Of a stretch of 64,000 bases of DNA, positions 20,956 through 28,904 are shown in pieces. The stretch is from NCBI RefSeq assembly GCF_016745255.1, contig NZ_JADOEQ010000014.1:1-64000 (forward strand). Reading direction: 5' to 3'. This DNA is from Enterococcus sp. BWR-S5 (GTDB lineage: Bacteria > Bacillota > Bacilli > Lactobacillales > Enterococcaceae). The translations under genes and the position numbers were made by a program. The stretch's first letter is position 1. Every line of letters begins with the position of its first letter. The notes beneath the pieces were generated by a model. The model saw nothing but the letters and a program-made list of their open reading frames with translations, ran no database searches and was not told the DNA's origin.

Positions 20956-20985
20956 TTGTTTGATTCAACTATGTTCTACTATAAG
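20956..20985 (+). promoter_or_regulatory. Toxin promoter
   Basis: TTGTTT, an 18-base spacer and TATAAG precede the toxin mRNA, whose 5' part contains GGCGGTGGCTA near 21000 and a tight GGAGGAGG site. Confidence 0.5.
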
Positions 20986-21072
20986 AGTAGAAAAGTTTAT
21001 GGCGGTGGCTACTTCTGGAGGAGGTGGTGCTTATGTATGTAAGTGCTAAATCTATGAAAGGAGAAAGCCGTT

Positions 21073-21186
21073 TTGTCAGCATTAGAGACAATTCAGCTAC
21101 TAATCAGCTTTAGCATGTTTGCTATTGCATTAGTACGCTTGGTTGTTGACTTGCTTAAAAAGGACAAAAAAAATAACCGTCGATAA
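21073..21186 (+). CDS. Holin-like type I toxin (37 aa)
   Basis: A TTG start with AAAGGAG nine bases upstream gives a 37-residue peptide: MSALETIQLLISFSMFAIAL, then VRLVVDLL and a basic tail KKDKKNNRR. One hydrophobic helix with a charged C-terminus fits the holin-like toxin family of Firmicute type I systems, which damage the membrane when unrepressed. The gene lies between a promoter at 20956 and a terminator overlapping its 3' end. A convergent RNA from the right overlaps it. A second, overlapping frame at 21033-21113 (26 aa, very strong ribosome site) could be a leader peptide that controls toxin translation. Confidence 0.75.
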   Translation: MSALETIQLLISFSMFAIALVRLVVDLLKKDKKNNRR

Positions 21187-21295
21187 ACTTTGGCGAGTTT
21201 TTCGGTTATTTTTTTAGATAATTAAACTTTAGCCACCGTCTTAAGCGGTTCTACATAAGAGGGATATGTTAGCGCATATCTCTCTTTTCGTTTTT
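21170..21295 (-). ncRNA. Putative antitoxin RNA of the type I module
   Basis: On the minus strand an extended -10 (TGCTACAAT, about 21296-21305) would start an RNA whose 5' end forms a hairpin (GAGAGATATG paired with CATATCCCTC). It then reads ACGGTGGCTA, matching GGCGGTGGCTA of the toxin mRNA 5' end, and runs into the shared terminator (AAATAACCG/CGGTTATTT, 21170-21213). Two short same-sense repeats plus an overlapping bidirectional terminator are the layout of Fst/par-type RNAI-RNAII pairs. The exact ends are inferred. Confidence 0.6.
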
Positions 21296-21323
21296 ATTGT
21301 AGCATACTTTTTTGAAAAAATAC

Positions 21324-21361
21324 AGTTGATGGTCCACAGGTCAGTAAACCATCAACTGTAA
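21324..21361 (-). terminator. Terminator of the TauE/SafE gene
   Basis: TACAGTTGATGG pairs with CCATCAACTGTA; on the minus strand it is followed by T-rich sequence. It ends the leftward permease transcript and insulates the antitoxin promoter. Confidence 0.85.
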
Positions 21362-21385
21362 GTTTATTCCTAGTTGTATTCCTAC

Positions 21386-22168
21386 TTAAACAAGAACAGA
21401 AACTAAATTGTAGCCGTTGATACATAAGACGAGGATAACAATAGCACTATAGATTTTTTTCACTTGCTCATCCTCCATGCGGCTACTCAATAACCCTCCG
21501 CAATAGCCACCTAATAAAGCTGCTGGAATAACTGCCCAAAGAATAGATAAATCATATACCTGAAAACCCGTGGAAACACCGATTGCTGTCAATTTTGCAA
21601 TTTGTGAAAAGAAAATGGTGATGATGGAATAAACGGTGGATTGTTTGATATCCATACCGAAAAGAAATGTCAGTGCTGCGACATTGATAGGGCCGCCGCC
21701 AATTCCTAGAAATGTAGAAATTAGTCCTAGGGCAAGTCCTGTTAGAAGATAAATGAGGATGCCGGACAGTTCATATTGCTTCTTTCCACGCTGGTTATAC
21801 CAAAGGACAAGAATCAGAGTGAGAATCATGATTATATTTTGAATCATTTGTACTTGGTCGTCGGAGCCAAAGCTATGTAGAAGAAGACTCAACAGCTGAT
21901 CCCCTATTATGCCCCCGATTAATGATCCCAATGAAATGCTTAACGCTTGTCTAAAATTAATTTTAATACCGCTTTTCAGCTGTTTGTACGTAGAGGAAAG
22001 TGACATAGTAAAGACTGCAACACTTGAATAGAAGGCGATGGCACTTAACGAATGCAGGCCAATAAGATCCAACACAGGTTTAATGATTACGCCGCCGCCC
22101 ATTCCGGAAATTGCTCCTATAGTGTTGGATAAAAAGATTGTAATAAAGTAAATAATAATAACATTCAT
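21386..22168 (-). CDS. TauE/SafE-family anion permease
   Basis: The ATG at 22168 is preferred because AAAGGAG lies seven bases ahead; a longer frame begins at 22186. The 260-residue protein has about eight hydrophobic segments and the family's two GGG-x-x-xP motifs: SGMGGGVIIKPVLDL near the N-terminus and GIGGGPINVAAL in the second half. Family members move sulfite, sulfoacetate or similar organosulfur anions across the membrane. Nothing nearby tells the substrate. It is divergent from the MurNAc-type PTS operon. Confidence 0.8.
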   Translation of the reverse strand: MNVIIIYFITIFLSNTIGAISGMGGGVIIKPVLDLIGLHSLSAIAFYSSVAVFTMSLSSTYKQLKSGIKINFRQALSISLGSLIGGIIGDQLLSLLLHSFGSDDQVQMIQNIIMILTLILVLWYNQRGKKQYELSGILIYLLTGLALGLISTFLGIGGGPINVAALTFLFGMDIKQSTVYSIITIFFSQIAKLTAIGVSTGFQVYDLSILWAVIPAALLGGYCGGLLSSRMEDEQVKKIYSAIVILVLCINGYNLVSVLV

Positions 22169-22229
22169 ACGGCTTCTCCTTTTCATTTAGTAGCTATCCC
22201 TTTTTATTATAGCATGAAATGATAAATAA

Positions 22230-22296
22230 GAAATGATATTTCATGAAAATATATTTTTGATTACATATTGAAATTTCGTTTCTTAGGTGTTATAGT
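22230..22296 (+). promoter_or_regulatory. PTS-murQ operon promoter with inverted repeats
   Basis: TTGAAA (22268-22273), a 17-base spacer and TATAGT (22291-22296) form a good sigma-A promoter. GAAAT-N3-ATTTC at 22230-22242 and GAAATTTC overlapping the -35 (22270-22277) are candidate operator repeats, plausibly for the MurR/RpiR regulator of this operon. Confidence 0.65.
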
Positions 22297-22337
22297 GGAA
22301 CTACCAAATAGAAAACGTATTCAAGGAGGAAATAACG

Positions 22338-23132
22338 ATGGAAATGTCATTTGGTATTATTCTTATTTTGTGTTTGTATACGGCAGTAGGGGTTCTGGAT
22401 CAAATATCTATTCAGATTGGTCCATATACACCCTTATTCGCTGCAACCATCACAGGTTTGGTCATGGGAGATTTACAAACTGGTCTGATGATCGGTGCGA
22501 CACTCCAATTGATGACACTAGGTGTGGCAACGTATGGAGGAGCTACAGTTCCGGATTTTCTTTCCGGTGCCATTATGGGAACAGCCTATGCAATCCTGTC
22601 AGGCAAAGGAGCTGAATATGGGATTGGTGTCGCCGTCCCAATTGGTCTTTTACTGACGCAGCTGGATATTTTGGGAAGAATGACGAATACTTTCTTCCAG
22701 CATAAGGCAGATCGTTATGCTGCTGAAGGAAACTACAAAGGCGTTGAGCGTTGTAATGTCTTGGGGATATTCCCCTGGACGCTGTCACGAATTATCCCGG
22801 TGTTCATTGGTTTGGCATTTGGTGAGCAGGTTGTAAATGTTATTAATGAAATGATTCCGGTCTGGGTCATGAATGGCTTGAAGGCTGCCGGTGCGATTCT
22901 ACCGGCAATGGGGATTGCGATTTTGATGAGATATCTGCCAATCAAAAAATATTGGCCGTATTTCATTATTGGCTTCGTGCTGATGGCTTATTTTGCAGAG
23001 TTCTTCTCAGTATTGGGTGTTGCATTAGTTGGTTTGGCATTAGCTGCTCTTTATGTTATGAATCAAAACAATCGTCCTGTAGCAGCTTCCGTTGTTTATG
23101 AAGATGATGAGGAGGTAGAGATTGATGACTGA
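22338..23132 (+). CDS. PTS mannose-family IIC component
   Basis: This 264-residue integral membrane protein belongs to the mannose-fructose-sorbose PTS family (IIC, AgaC/ManY-like). It shows the conserved PLFAATITGLVMGDLQTGLMIGATLQLMTLGVATYGGA block (residues about 29-66). Together with IID it forms the sugar channel. It is first in a seven-gene operon: IIC-IID-IIB-MurR-MurQ-hydrolase-IIA. It overlaps the IID gene by 8 bp. A GGAGGAA site precedes the start. Context points to MurNAc or a MurNAc-containing sugar as substrate (inference). Confidence 0.88.
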   Translation: MEMSFGIILILCLYTAVGVLDQISIQIGPYTPLFAATITGLVMGDLQTGLMIGATLQLMTLGVATYGGATVPDFLSGAIMGTAYAILSGKGAEYGIGVAVPIGLLLTQLDILGRMTNTFFQHKADRYAAEGNYKGVERCNVLGIFPWTLSRIIPVFIGLAFGEQVVNVINEMIPVWVMNGLKAAGAILPAMGIAILMRYLPIKKYWPYFIIGFVLMAYFAEFFSVLGVALVGLALAALYVMNQNNRPVAASVVYEDDEEVEIDD

Positions 23133-23943
23133 GAAATTAACAAAGAAGGATATAAACAAAGTATTTGTCCGTAATCTGTTCGGCCTTCAGTGGGGTTGGA
23201 ATTATGAAAAAATGCAAGGTTTAGGCTACTGTTATGTCATTATGCCTGCATTGAAAAGATTTTATAAGGACGATCCGGAAAAAATGAAAAAGGCGCTTCA
23301 GACACATTTGGGCTTCTTTAATACAACGCCGGCGATGTCAAATCTGATTGTTGGTGCCAATATGGCGTTGGAAGAAGAAATCGGACCGGAAGATGATACA
23401 GCCATTACGGGCTTGAAGACGGGGCTGATGGGACCGTTTGCGGGTGTTGGTGATACCGTATTTATTGCTATCTATCGCGCGATTGTCTTTTCAATTGCTG
23501 CTTATATGGCTCAAGGAGGGCAGGCGTTAGGGCTGCTGATTCCATTGATTGCCGGCAGTGCGGTTATCTGGGTACGGTATAAGTTTACACATATGGGGTA
23601 TATTCAAGGCAAACGGTTGGCGACAGAATTTGCAGATAAAATGAAAATGTTTACAGATGCCGCAGCGATTTTAGGATTAACCGTGGTTGGCGGGTTGATT
23701 CCGGCGGTTATCAATTATAAACTAGATATAACATATAAAATGGGTGAGGTAACCCTATCTGTTCAGGAAATGCTGGATAAAATCTTACCGGCACTTGTTC
23801 CGCTGTCAATTGTAGGTCTTTCCTACTGGCTGTTAGGCAAGAAAAAAATGAATTCGACACGCTTAATCTTTGTCTTGATTCTTTTAGGAATGCTTTTAGG
23901 GAATTTACAGGGAATCTTTGAGTGGATTGGTGGTCTATTCTAA
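23125..23943 (+). CDS. PTS mannose-family IID component
   Basis: This 272-residue IID component pairs with IIC in the membrane. Typical signatures are LQWGWNYEKMQGLGY near residue 20, FNTTPAMSNLIVGANMALEEE, and GLMGPFAGVGDT. The ATG at 23125 has GGAGG ahead and overlaps the IIC stop. The C-terminus holds the membrane helices. A 116-bp gap follows before the IIB gene with no obvious terminator. Confidence 0.88.
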   Translation: MTEKLTKKDINKVFVRNLFGLQWGWNYEKMQGLGYCYVIMPALKRFYKDDPEKMKKALQTHLGFFNTTPAMSNLIVGANMALEEEIGPEDDTAITGLKTGLMGPFAGVGDTVFIAIYRAIVFSIAAYMAQGGQALGLLIPLIAGSAVIWVRYKFTHMGYIQGKRLATEFADKMKMFTDAAAILGLTVVGGLIPAVINYKLDITYKMGEVTLSVQEMLDKILPALVPLSIVGLSYWLLGKKKMNSTRLIFVLILLGMLLGNLQGIFEWIGGLF

Positions 23944-24059
23944 ACAGATTTTTGGAAAATATCCTTTATTCTTAATGAGATAAATGAATACAGAGAATAG
24001 AGTGAAGGCTTGTAAAATAGGTAAATAATCAGTTAGATAAAGTGAAAGGAAGTTTTAAT

Positions 24060-24536
24060 ATGCCAATTATTCATGCACGTGTAGATGAGAGATTGATTCA
24101 TGGACAAGTAGCAACGGTTTGGACAAATACAGTAGGGGCACAAAGAATTATGGTCGTAAATGACTCTGCTGTGAAGGACCAAATGCAAATAGCTGCTTTG
24201 AAGATGGCAAAACCGGCAGGTGTAAAGCTGTCAATTTTATCAAAAAGAAAAGCAGTAGAGAAAATTCTGGCTGGAAACTATGATGAAGAAAAGGTTTTTC
24301 TAATTACAAAGGACATCCCCGATATGGCACATCTAATTGAAAATGGCGTGCCCCTATCAGCCTTCAACGTAGGAAATATTTCTCAGAAGAATGGCAGCAA
24401 GGCAATCAAAAAATCAGTGGCATTAACAGACGAGGACATCACCAGTATTCGAAAGCTGGTTGAAGGCGGTACAACCATTACCGCTCAAATGGTTCCTTCG
24501 GAGTCAGATGAGTCAATTTTGAATTTTATTAAATAA
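24060..24536 (+). CDS. PTS mannose-family IIB component
   Basis: This 158-residue cytosolic IIB accepts phosphate on His15 of RVDERLIHGQVATVW and passes it to the incoming sugar. I choose ATG 24060 after AAAGGA rather than an upstream GTG. The protein has the classic IIB(Man) length and strand pattern. IIA is encoded separately at the end of the operon, so the four domains are on four polypeptides. Confidence 0.9.
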   Translation: MPIIHARVDERLIHGQVATVWTNTVGAQRIMVVNDSAVKDQMQIAALKMAKPAGVKLSILSKRKAVEKILAGNYDEEKVFLITKDIPDMAHLIENGVPLSAFNVGNISQKNGSKAIKKSVALTDEDITSIRKLVEGGTTITAQMVPSESDESILNFIK

Positions 24537-24555
24537 ATAAACGGGAGGTCCGGCA

Positions 24556-25437
24556 ATGGATGCAGAAACATTGATTCGGCAAAACTATAAGAAATTTTCA
24601 AAGGTCAATAAAAGGATAGCTGATTTCATTTTGAAGAACCCTTCGGAGGTTTTGAAAATGACGGCCAGTGAGATTGCAGCAAAGAGCCAGACCTCTCCGG
24701 CTTCGGTCACTCGATTTGCTCGCTCCGTTGATTTTGACGGATTGGATGAATTGAAGCTTTCGATAGCTTCTAAGCAAGGGGATCAGAAGAATAAAAAAAA
24801 CTTAGATCCGATCATCTCCAAAGACGATTCAATTGAAGAGCTGTGTGAGAAGGTTGCCTTATTATTAGGAACAACAGTAAATGATTTGATGTATTCTCTG
24901 GATAAACAACAGGTGGCTCAGGCGATTCAGGCAATTAAGGGTGCAGAAACAATTTATCTTTTAGGGATTGGGGCATCTTCGCTGACCGCCTATAACCTCT
25001 ACCATAAATTCAATCGTGCAGGAAGAAAAGCAATGTTTAATTTTGATCCGCATATGAATCTGGAATTCATGAATTATTCAACAACGGCTGATGTCGTGAT
25101 CGCTGTTTCATATAGCGGATATACGAAAGAGGTTCTGCTGGCCTGTGAGATTGCTCAGAGAAATCAGACCCCAATCATTTTCATTACCAGAAATGATGAG
25201 GAACGAATTCAAAAAATCAGTAACATGTTGCTGCTTGTACCGGATAATGAGCACCTGGTTCGAGTAGGGGCAATTTCTTCCATCGCTTCGTCTATGGCTG
25301 TCGGAGATATTCTCTATCTTGGCTCTATTCAAGATAGAATTGAAGAAGATATCCAGGAAAGAATGATCGAGACAAATACATTAGTGAATCGATTGAAAGA
25401 AGGGAAACACGATGGAAATAACAAAATTGACAACTGA
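24556..25437 (+). CDS. MurR/RpiR-family regulator
   Basis: This 293-residue regulator has an N-terminal RpiR helix-turn-helix (MTASEIAAKSQTSPASVTRFARS, about residues 36-58) and a C-terminal SIS domain (about 125-260; YLLGIGASSLTAYNLYHKF) that binds phosphosugars. MurR homologues sense MurNAc-6-phosphate. It overlaps the start of murQ by 26 bp, so its ligand is probably the MurQ substrate. Candidate operators are the GAAAT/ATTTC repeats at the operon promoter. Confidence 0.87.
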   Translation: MDAETLIRQNYKKFSKVNKRIADFILKNPSEVLKMTASEIAAKSQTSPASVTRFARSVDFDGLDELKLSIASKQGDQKNKKNLDPIISKDDSIEELCEKVALLLGTTVNDLMYSLDKQQVAQAIQAIKGAETIYLLGIGASSLTAYNLYHKFNRAGRKAMFNFDPHMNLEFMNYSTTADVVIAVSYSGYTKEVLLACEIAQRNQTPIIFITRNDEERIQKISNMLLLVPDNEHLVRVGAISSIASSMAVGDILYLGSIQDRIEEDIQERMIETNTLVNRLKEGKHDGNNKIDN

Positions 25438-26311
25438 AAGCAGAAATACACATAGTCAGAATATCGACCAGCTGAGTACACTGGAAATGATAAAAGTTAT
25501 CAATGAGGAAGACAAGAAAGTGGCAGAGGCTGTTGAACGTGTATTGCCTGATATTGCATTGGCAATCGATGCAATGACAGAACGATTCTTAGCAGATGGA
25601 CGACTAATCTACTGTGGCGCAGGGACCTCAGGGCGATTGGGGGCATTGGATGCGATTGAGCTGACACCAACCTATAGTGTTTCTCCGCAGAAAGCATTTG
25701 GCATTTTGGCAGGTGGGAAAGAAGCAATGTTCTCAGCAATTGAAGGGGCAGAAGACTCTAAGGAACTGGCTGTTGAGGATTTGAAAAAAATGGACTTAAG
25801 TGAAAAGGATGTTGTCATAGCCTTGGCAGCAAGCGGAAGAACGCCTTATGCCATCTCAGCCATTGAATATGGGAATGAGGTTGGCGCGTTGACCATTTCA
25901 GTTACATGTAATGATAAGGGGGCGATGAATCAGCTTGCTCAGGTTGGAATCGCCGCTGTGGTAGGTCCGGAAGTAATCACTGGCTCGACGCGGATGAAAT
26001 CGGGCTCTGCTCAGAAAATGGTGTTAAACATGCTGTCAACAGGGGTTATGATTAAAAGCGGAAAAGTCTATCAGAATCTGATGGTCAATGTCCAGCCGAC
26101 CAATTTGAAGCTGATTCAGCGTTCTATTTCGATTATTCAGGAAGCAACAGGTGTCGATGCTGCGAAAGCGGAGGATTACTTAACACGTGCGGACAATCAT
26201 GTAGCAGCTGCAATCGTCATGCTTGAAACTGGAAAAAGCTTCAGTGAAAGTATACAGGCATTGGATGAAAAGGATGGGCGCATTTCAGCTGTTATCAAGG
26301 CTTGGGCATAA
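25412..26311 (+). CDS. murQ: N-acetylmuramic acid 6-phosphate etherase
   Basis: This 299-residue SIS-fold enzyme cleaves the lactyl ether of MurNAc-6-P to GlcNAc-6-P and D-lactate. The signature YCGAGTSGRLGALDAIELTPTY (about residues 65-86) and the acidic catalytic region AIEGAEDSKE match MurQ, as do VVGPEVITGSTRMKSGSAQKM (sugar-phosphate site) and the normal length. It is read in a tight operon after its regulator and directly before an AmiE-like hydrolase (no gap). This gene gives the operon its identity. Confidence 0.94.
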   Translation: MEITKLTTESRNTHSQNIDQLSTLEMIKVINEEDKKVAEAVERVLPDIALAIDAMTERFLADGRLIYCGAGTSGRLGALDAIELTPTYSVSPQKAFGILAGGKEAMFSAIEGAEDSKELAVEDLKKMDLSEKDVVIALAASGRTPYAISAIEYGNEVGALTISVTCNDKGAMNQLAQVGIAAVVGPEVITGSTRMKSGSAQKMVLNMLSTGVMIKSGKVYQNLMVNVQPTNLKLIQRSISIIQEATGVDAAKAEDYLTRADNHVAAAIVMLETGKSFSESIQALDEKDGRISAVIKAWA

Positions 26312-27292
26312 ATGAATCAAGAACTGATTTCTAATAAAATCAATCATTTAATTCAACGGAAGATTATTTCCGGTGCGTCATGGTCCTTCATTTCTGAAGG
26401 AAAGTCTGAAAATTATTATGCCGGTGTGATGGGCGCCTATTCCCCATTTTCTGAAATGAAAATCAAAGAGAGGCTTTTCTATGATTTAGCTTCCTTAACA
26501 AAAGTCATAGGAACAACCACACGAATACTGCAATTGATTGATGACGGAACATTGAATTTTACTACAAACGTTAACAAGATTATTCCTGATTTTAGTCATC
26601 TTGAAATAACTATTGGTGATTTATTGCTGCATCGAGGCGGTTTTCCTGCTGATTTTTTGACGAAGGAGAAAGAGCTGCTTACTCCGGATTTTCTCTACAC
26701 ATATTTTAGAAACTATCCTGTAAGAGAAGCGGCGTCCACTGTTTATTCAGATATTGGTTTTCTTTTGCTAGGACTTATTATCCAAGCGGTGGATAATTGT
26801 TCATTAGAACAGAGTTTCCAAAAAAATATTTTTCGCCCTTTAGGAATGCGTGATACCAGTTATTTCCTGCTTAATCCTGAGCGAGCGCTTCCTACCGAGC
26901 AAACGCTGGAAAGAGGAACGATTCAAGGGACAGTACACGATTCAAAGGCGTACAAAATGAATACAGAGATAGGCAGTGCAGGACTTTTTTCAACATTGGA
27001 AGATATCAATTTATTTGTATCTGCCTATCTAGCAAACGATGATAGGTTGTTTCATCAAGCGCTTTTTGCTAAAGTGAAGAGTACCGAAGTAGCAGGAAGA
27101 ACCTACGGCTGGGAACAAAAAAGAGGCTGCAATGGGCCCTATTTATTTCACACAGGGTTTACGGGAACGTCAATTGGGATGAATCTGGAGGAAAAAATCG
27201 GTTTTGTTTTATTGACGAACCGCATTCATCCAAGCCGTGATGAGAAGGGATTTATAAAGGCTAGAGCAGCTCTTTACACAAATTATTTTTAA
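26312..27292 (+). CDS. AmiE-like beta-lactamase-family hydrolase
   Basis: This 326-residue cytosolic serine hydrolase has S61-L-T-K64 (SxxK), a YSD motif near residue 149 (VYSDIGFLLLG) and HTGFTGTS near the C-terminus. In B. subtilis the MurNAc operon murQRP-amiE-nagZ includes AmiE, an amidase of this same fold that removes stem peptides from MurNAc. The position directly after murQ makes the same role likely here. No signal peptide is present, which fits action on imported muropeptide-type sugars. It is paralogous to the hydrolase at 5708-6733. Confidence 0.8.
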   Translation: MNQELISNKINHLIQRKIISGASWSFISEGKSENYYAGVMGAYSPFSEMKIKERLFYDLASLTKVIGTTTRILQLIDDGTLNFTTNVNKIIPDFSHLEITIGDLLLHRGGFPADFLTKEKELLTPDFLYTYFRNYPVREAASTVYSDIGFLLLGLIIQAVDNCSLEQSFQKNIFRPLGMRDTSYFLLNPERALPTEQTLERGTIQGTVHDSKAYKMNTEIGSAGLFSTLEDINLFVSAYLANDDRLFHQALFAKVKSTEVAGRTYGWEQKRGCNGPYLFHTGFTGTSIGMNLEEKIGFVLLTNRIHPSRDEKGFIKARAALYTNYF

Positions 27293-27311
27293 ACAGGGGA
27301 GTATAAAAAGG

Positions 27312-27728
27312 ATGAAACCAAAACTGATTTTGATGAGTCATGGAAATATGGCTTATGAAACCTTACAATCTGCCAGGATGATTGCCGGTGATTTGGCAGC
27401 TGCGGAGGTCGTGTCAATGGAAGAGCACGATGGCTTAGCTGGTACACAGAAGAAGCTCACCGCACTATTGGATAAGCTTGGAGAGGAAGAGGTGCTGATT
27501 CTTGCTGATTTGAAGGGCGGTACACCATGTAATGCTGCGATGATGGAAATGGGCATGCGAGAAAATATACGGGTGATGTCCGGCTTGAATCTGGCATTAG
27601 TGATAGAAGCGGCACTTTCTCCAATAGAAGACATTGATGCACTAGTCGCTTATCTTTTACCAATCGGCAAAGATGCAGTAGCGGCGATTGAATTGCCTGA
27701 GTTGGATGATGATGAGTATGAGGAATAA
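27312..27728 (+). CDS. PTS mannose-family IIA component
   Basis: This 138-residue IIA(Man)-type protein carries the phosphorylated His10 in KLILMSHGNMAYETL. Further family motifs are DLKGGTPCNAAMM and SGLNLALVIEA. It takes phosphate from HPr and gives it to IIB. It closes the operon and is followed by a terminator at 27749-27786. The acidic C-terminus (ELDDDEYEE) is a minor oddity. Confidence 0.88.
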   Translation: MKPKLILMSHGNMAYETLQSARMIAGDLAAAEVVSMEEHDGLAGTQKKLTALLDKLGEEEVLILADLKGGTPCNAAMMEMGMRENIRVMSGLNLALVIEAALSPIEDIDALVAYLLPIGKDAVAAIELPELDDDEYEE

Positions 27729-27748
27729 ATGACTAGTTTTTGTAGTAT

Positions 27749-27786
27749 ATCAAGCACTCAAAGCGGGACAGTCTTTGGGTGCTTTT
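27749..27786 (+). terminator. PTS-murQ operon terminator
   Basis: AGCACTCAAAG pairs with CTTTGGGTGCT (with G-U pairs) and is followed by T5. A second AT palindrome, GATAAAATAAGAA and its complement, lies at 27807-27836. Confidence 0.8.
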
Positions 27787-27912
27787 TCCTTTAGCTGATA
27801 GTGATAAAATAAGAATCTTTTCTTATTTTATCATTTCTTGTGTGATTAGCTAGCCAAGCACACATTTTTGTTTTACAATAGTACAAGAAAATGAATAGTA
27901 AGGAGACTGAAC

Positions 27913-28542
27913 ATGGGAAAATTTCAAGTAATTGATCATCCATTGATCCAGCACAAACTGACAATCATTAGAGATAAGGATTGCGGGACTAAAGTATTTC
28001 GTGAGGTAGTAAACGAAATTGCCATGCTGATGGCTTATGAAGTATCCAGAGATATGCCTTTAGAGGACATTGTGATTGAAACACCGATGGGACCAACGAC
28101 TCAAAAAACGTTGTCTGGGAAAAAAGTAGCGATTGTTCCTATTTTGAGAGCCGGAATCGGAATGGTTGATGGTATCTTGGAATTAATTCCGGCAGCCAAA
28201 GTTGGGCACGTTGGATTATACCGTGACCATGAAACGTTAGAGCCTGTTGAATACTTTGTTAAGATGCCTGAAGATATTGATGCAAGACAGCTATTTGTTG
28301 TCGATCCAATGCTTGCGACAGGCGGATCAGCAATTATGGCTATCGATTCATTGAAGGAACGCGGCGGCAGCAACATCAAATTTGTCTGTTTAGTTGCAGC
28401 TCCTGAAGGTGTGAAGGCGTTACAGGAAGCACATCCTGATATCGACATCTATACAGCAGCACTAGATGAAAAGCTGAATGAAGATGGCTACATCGTTCCA
28501 GGCTTGGGCGATGCAGGAGATCGTCTATTTGGTACAAAATAA
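27913..28542 (+). CDS. upp: Uracil phosphoribosyltransferase
   Basis: This 209-residue enzyme makes UMP from uracil and PRPP. The PRPP-binding loop [11 protein letters not shown] (near residue 131) and the uracil-binding C-terminus [15 protein letters not shown] are intact. A ribosome site AAGGAG precedes the ATG. In related enterococci it follows glyA directly; here it marks the right edge of the inserted segment and the left neighbour of the tRNA-Thr/ICE. Confidence 0.96.
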   Translation: MGKFQVIDHPLIQHKLTIIRDKDCGTKVFREVVNEIAMLMAYEVSRDMPLEDIVIETPMGPTTQKTLSGKKVAIVPILRAGIGMVDGILELIPAAKVGHVGLYRDHETLEPVEYFVKMPEDIDARQLFVVDPMLATGGSAIMAIDSLKERGGSNIKFVCLVAAPEGVKALQEAHPDIDIYTAALDEKLNEDGYIVPGLGDAGDRLFGTK

Positions 28543-28552
28543 TAAATGAGAT

Positions 28553-28600
28553 ACAGCCGGTACAGAGAGGGAAACAACCTTTCTTACTGGCTGTTTTTTT
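28553..28600 (+). terminator. upp terminator
   Basis: ACAGCCGGTA with GAGAGG pairs with CCTTTCT and TACTGGCTGT, followed by T7. Confidence 0.85.
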
Positions 28601-28680
28601 GATGAGGGAAGTCAGATTCTCTTGCTGAAACACTCATTTTGCTGGAATAGTGCTGTTAAAAAATTAGCTAGGAACATTGC

Positions 28681-28709
28681 TTTACAATTTTTTGAAAGAG
28701 TCTTATAAT
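28681..28709 (+). promoter_or_regulatory. tRNA-Thr promoter
   Basis: TTTACA, a 17-base spacer and TATAAT (28704-28709) lie 15 bp before the tRNA. This is a near-consensus sigma-A promoter. Confidence 0.8.
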
Positions 28710-28723
28710 AATTTCAGTCAGAG

Positions 28724-28796
28724 GCCAGCTTAGCTCAGTTGGTAGAGCAACGCACTCGTAACGCGTAGGTCGTAGGTTCGATCCCTATAGCTGGCA
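28724..28796 (+). tRNA. tRNA-Thr (anticodon CGT)
   Basis: A 73-nt cloverleaf: acceptor GCCAGCT/AGCTGGC with discriminator A, D-arm GCTC/GAGC, anticodon CGT at 28757-28759 (reads ACG, Thr), T-loop TTCGATC with GTAGG/CCTAT stem. The anticodon stem closes with an A-C mismatch beside the loop. CCA is not encoded. The 3' 44 nt of the gene lie within the left att repeat, so the integrated element rebuilds an intact tRNA. Confidence 0.95.
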
Positions 28797-28799
28797 TAC
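28753..28799. repeat. attL direct repeat (47 bp)
   Basis: Begins CACTCGTAACGCG and ends CTGGCATAC; identical to 53290-53336 by eye. It covers the tRNA from the anticodon stem to 3 bp past its 3' end. Confidence 0.95.
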
Positions 28800-28802
28800 C
28801 TT

Positions 28803-28830
28803 GAACCCTTGATACACAAGGGTTCTTTTA
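28803..28830. terminator. Hairpin just inside the left ICE end
   Basis: GAACCCTTG and CAAGGGTTC with T-rich sequence after it. It terminates the tRNA transcript now that the native terminator has been moved to the far side of the ICE (53341-53391). Confidence 0.8.
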
Positions 28831-28904
28831 TTTGTCCGAAAAACAGCCTGAGAAAAATTTGCCTAAATTTGCCTACTTATTAAAAGTTAGTAAAAAGAAA
28901 CGTG

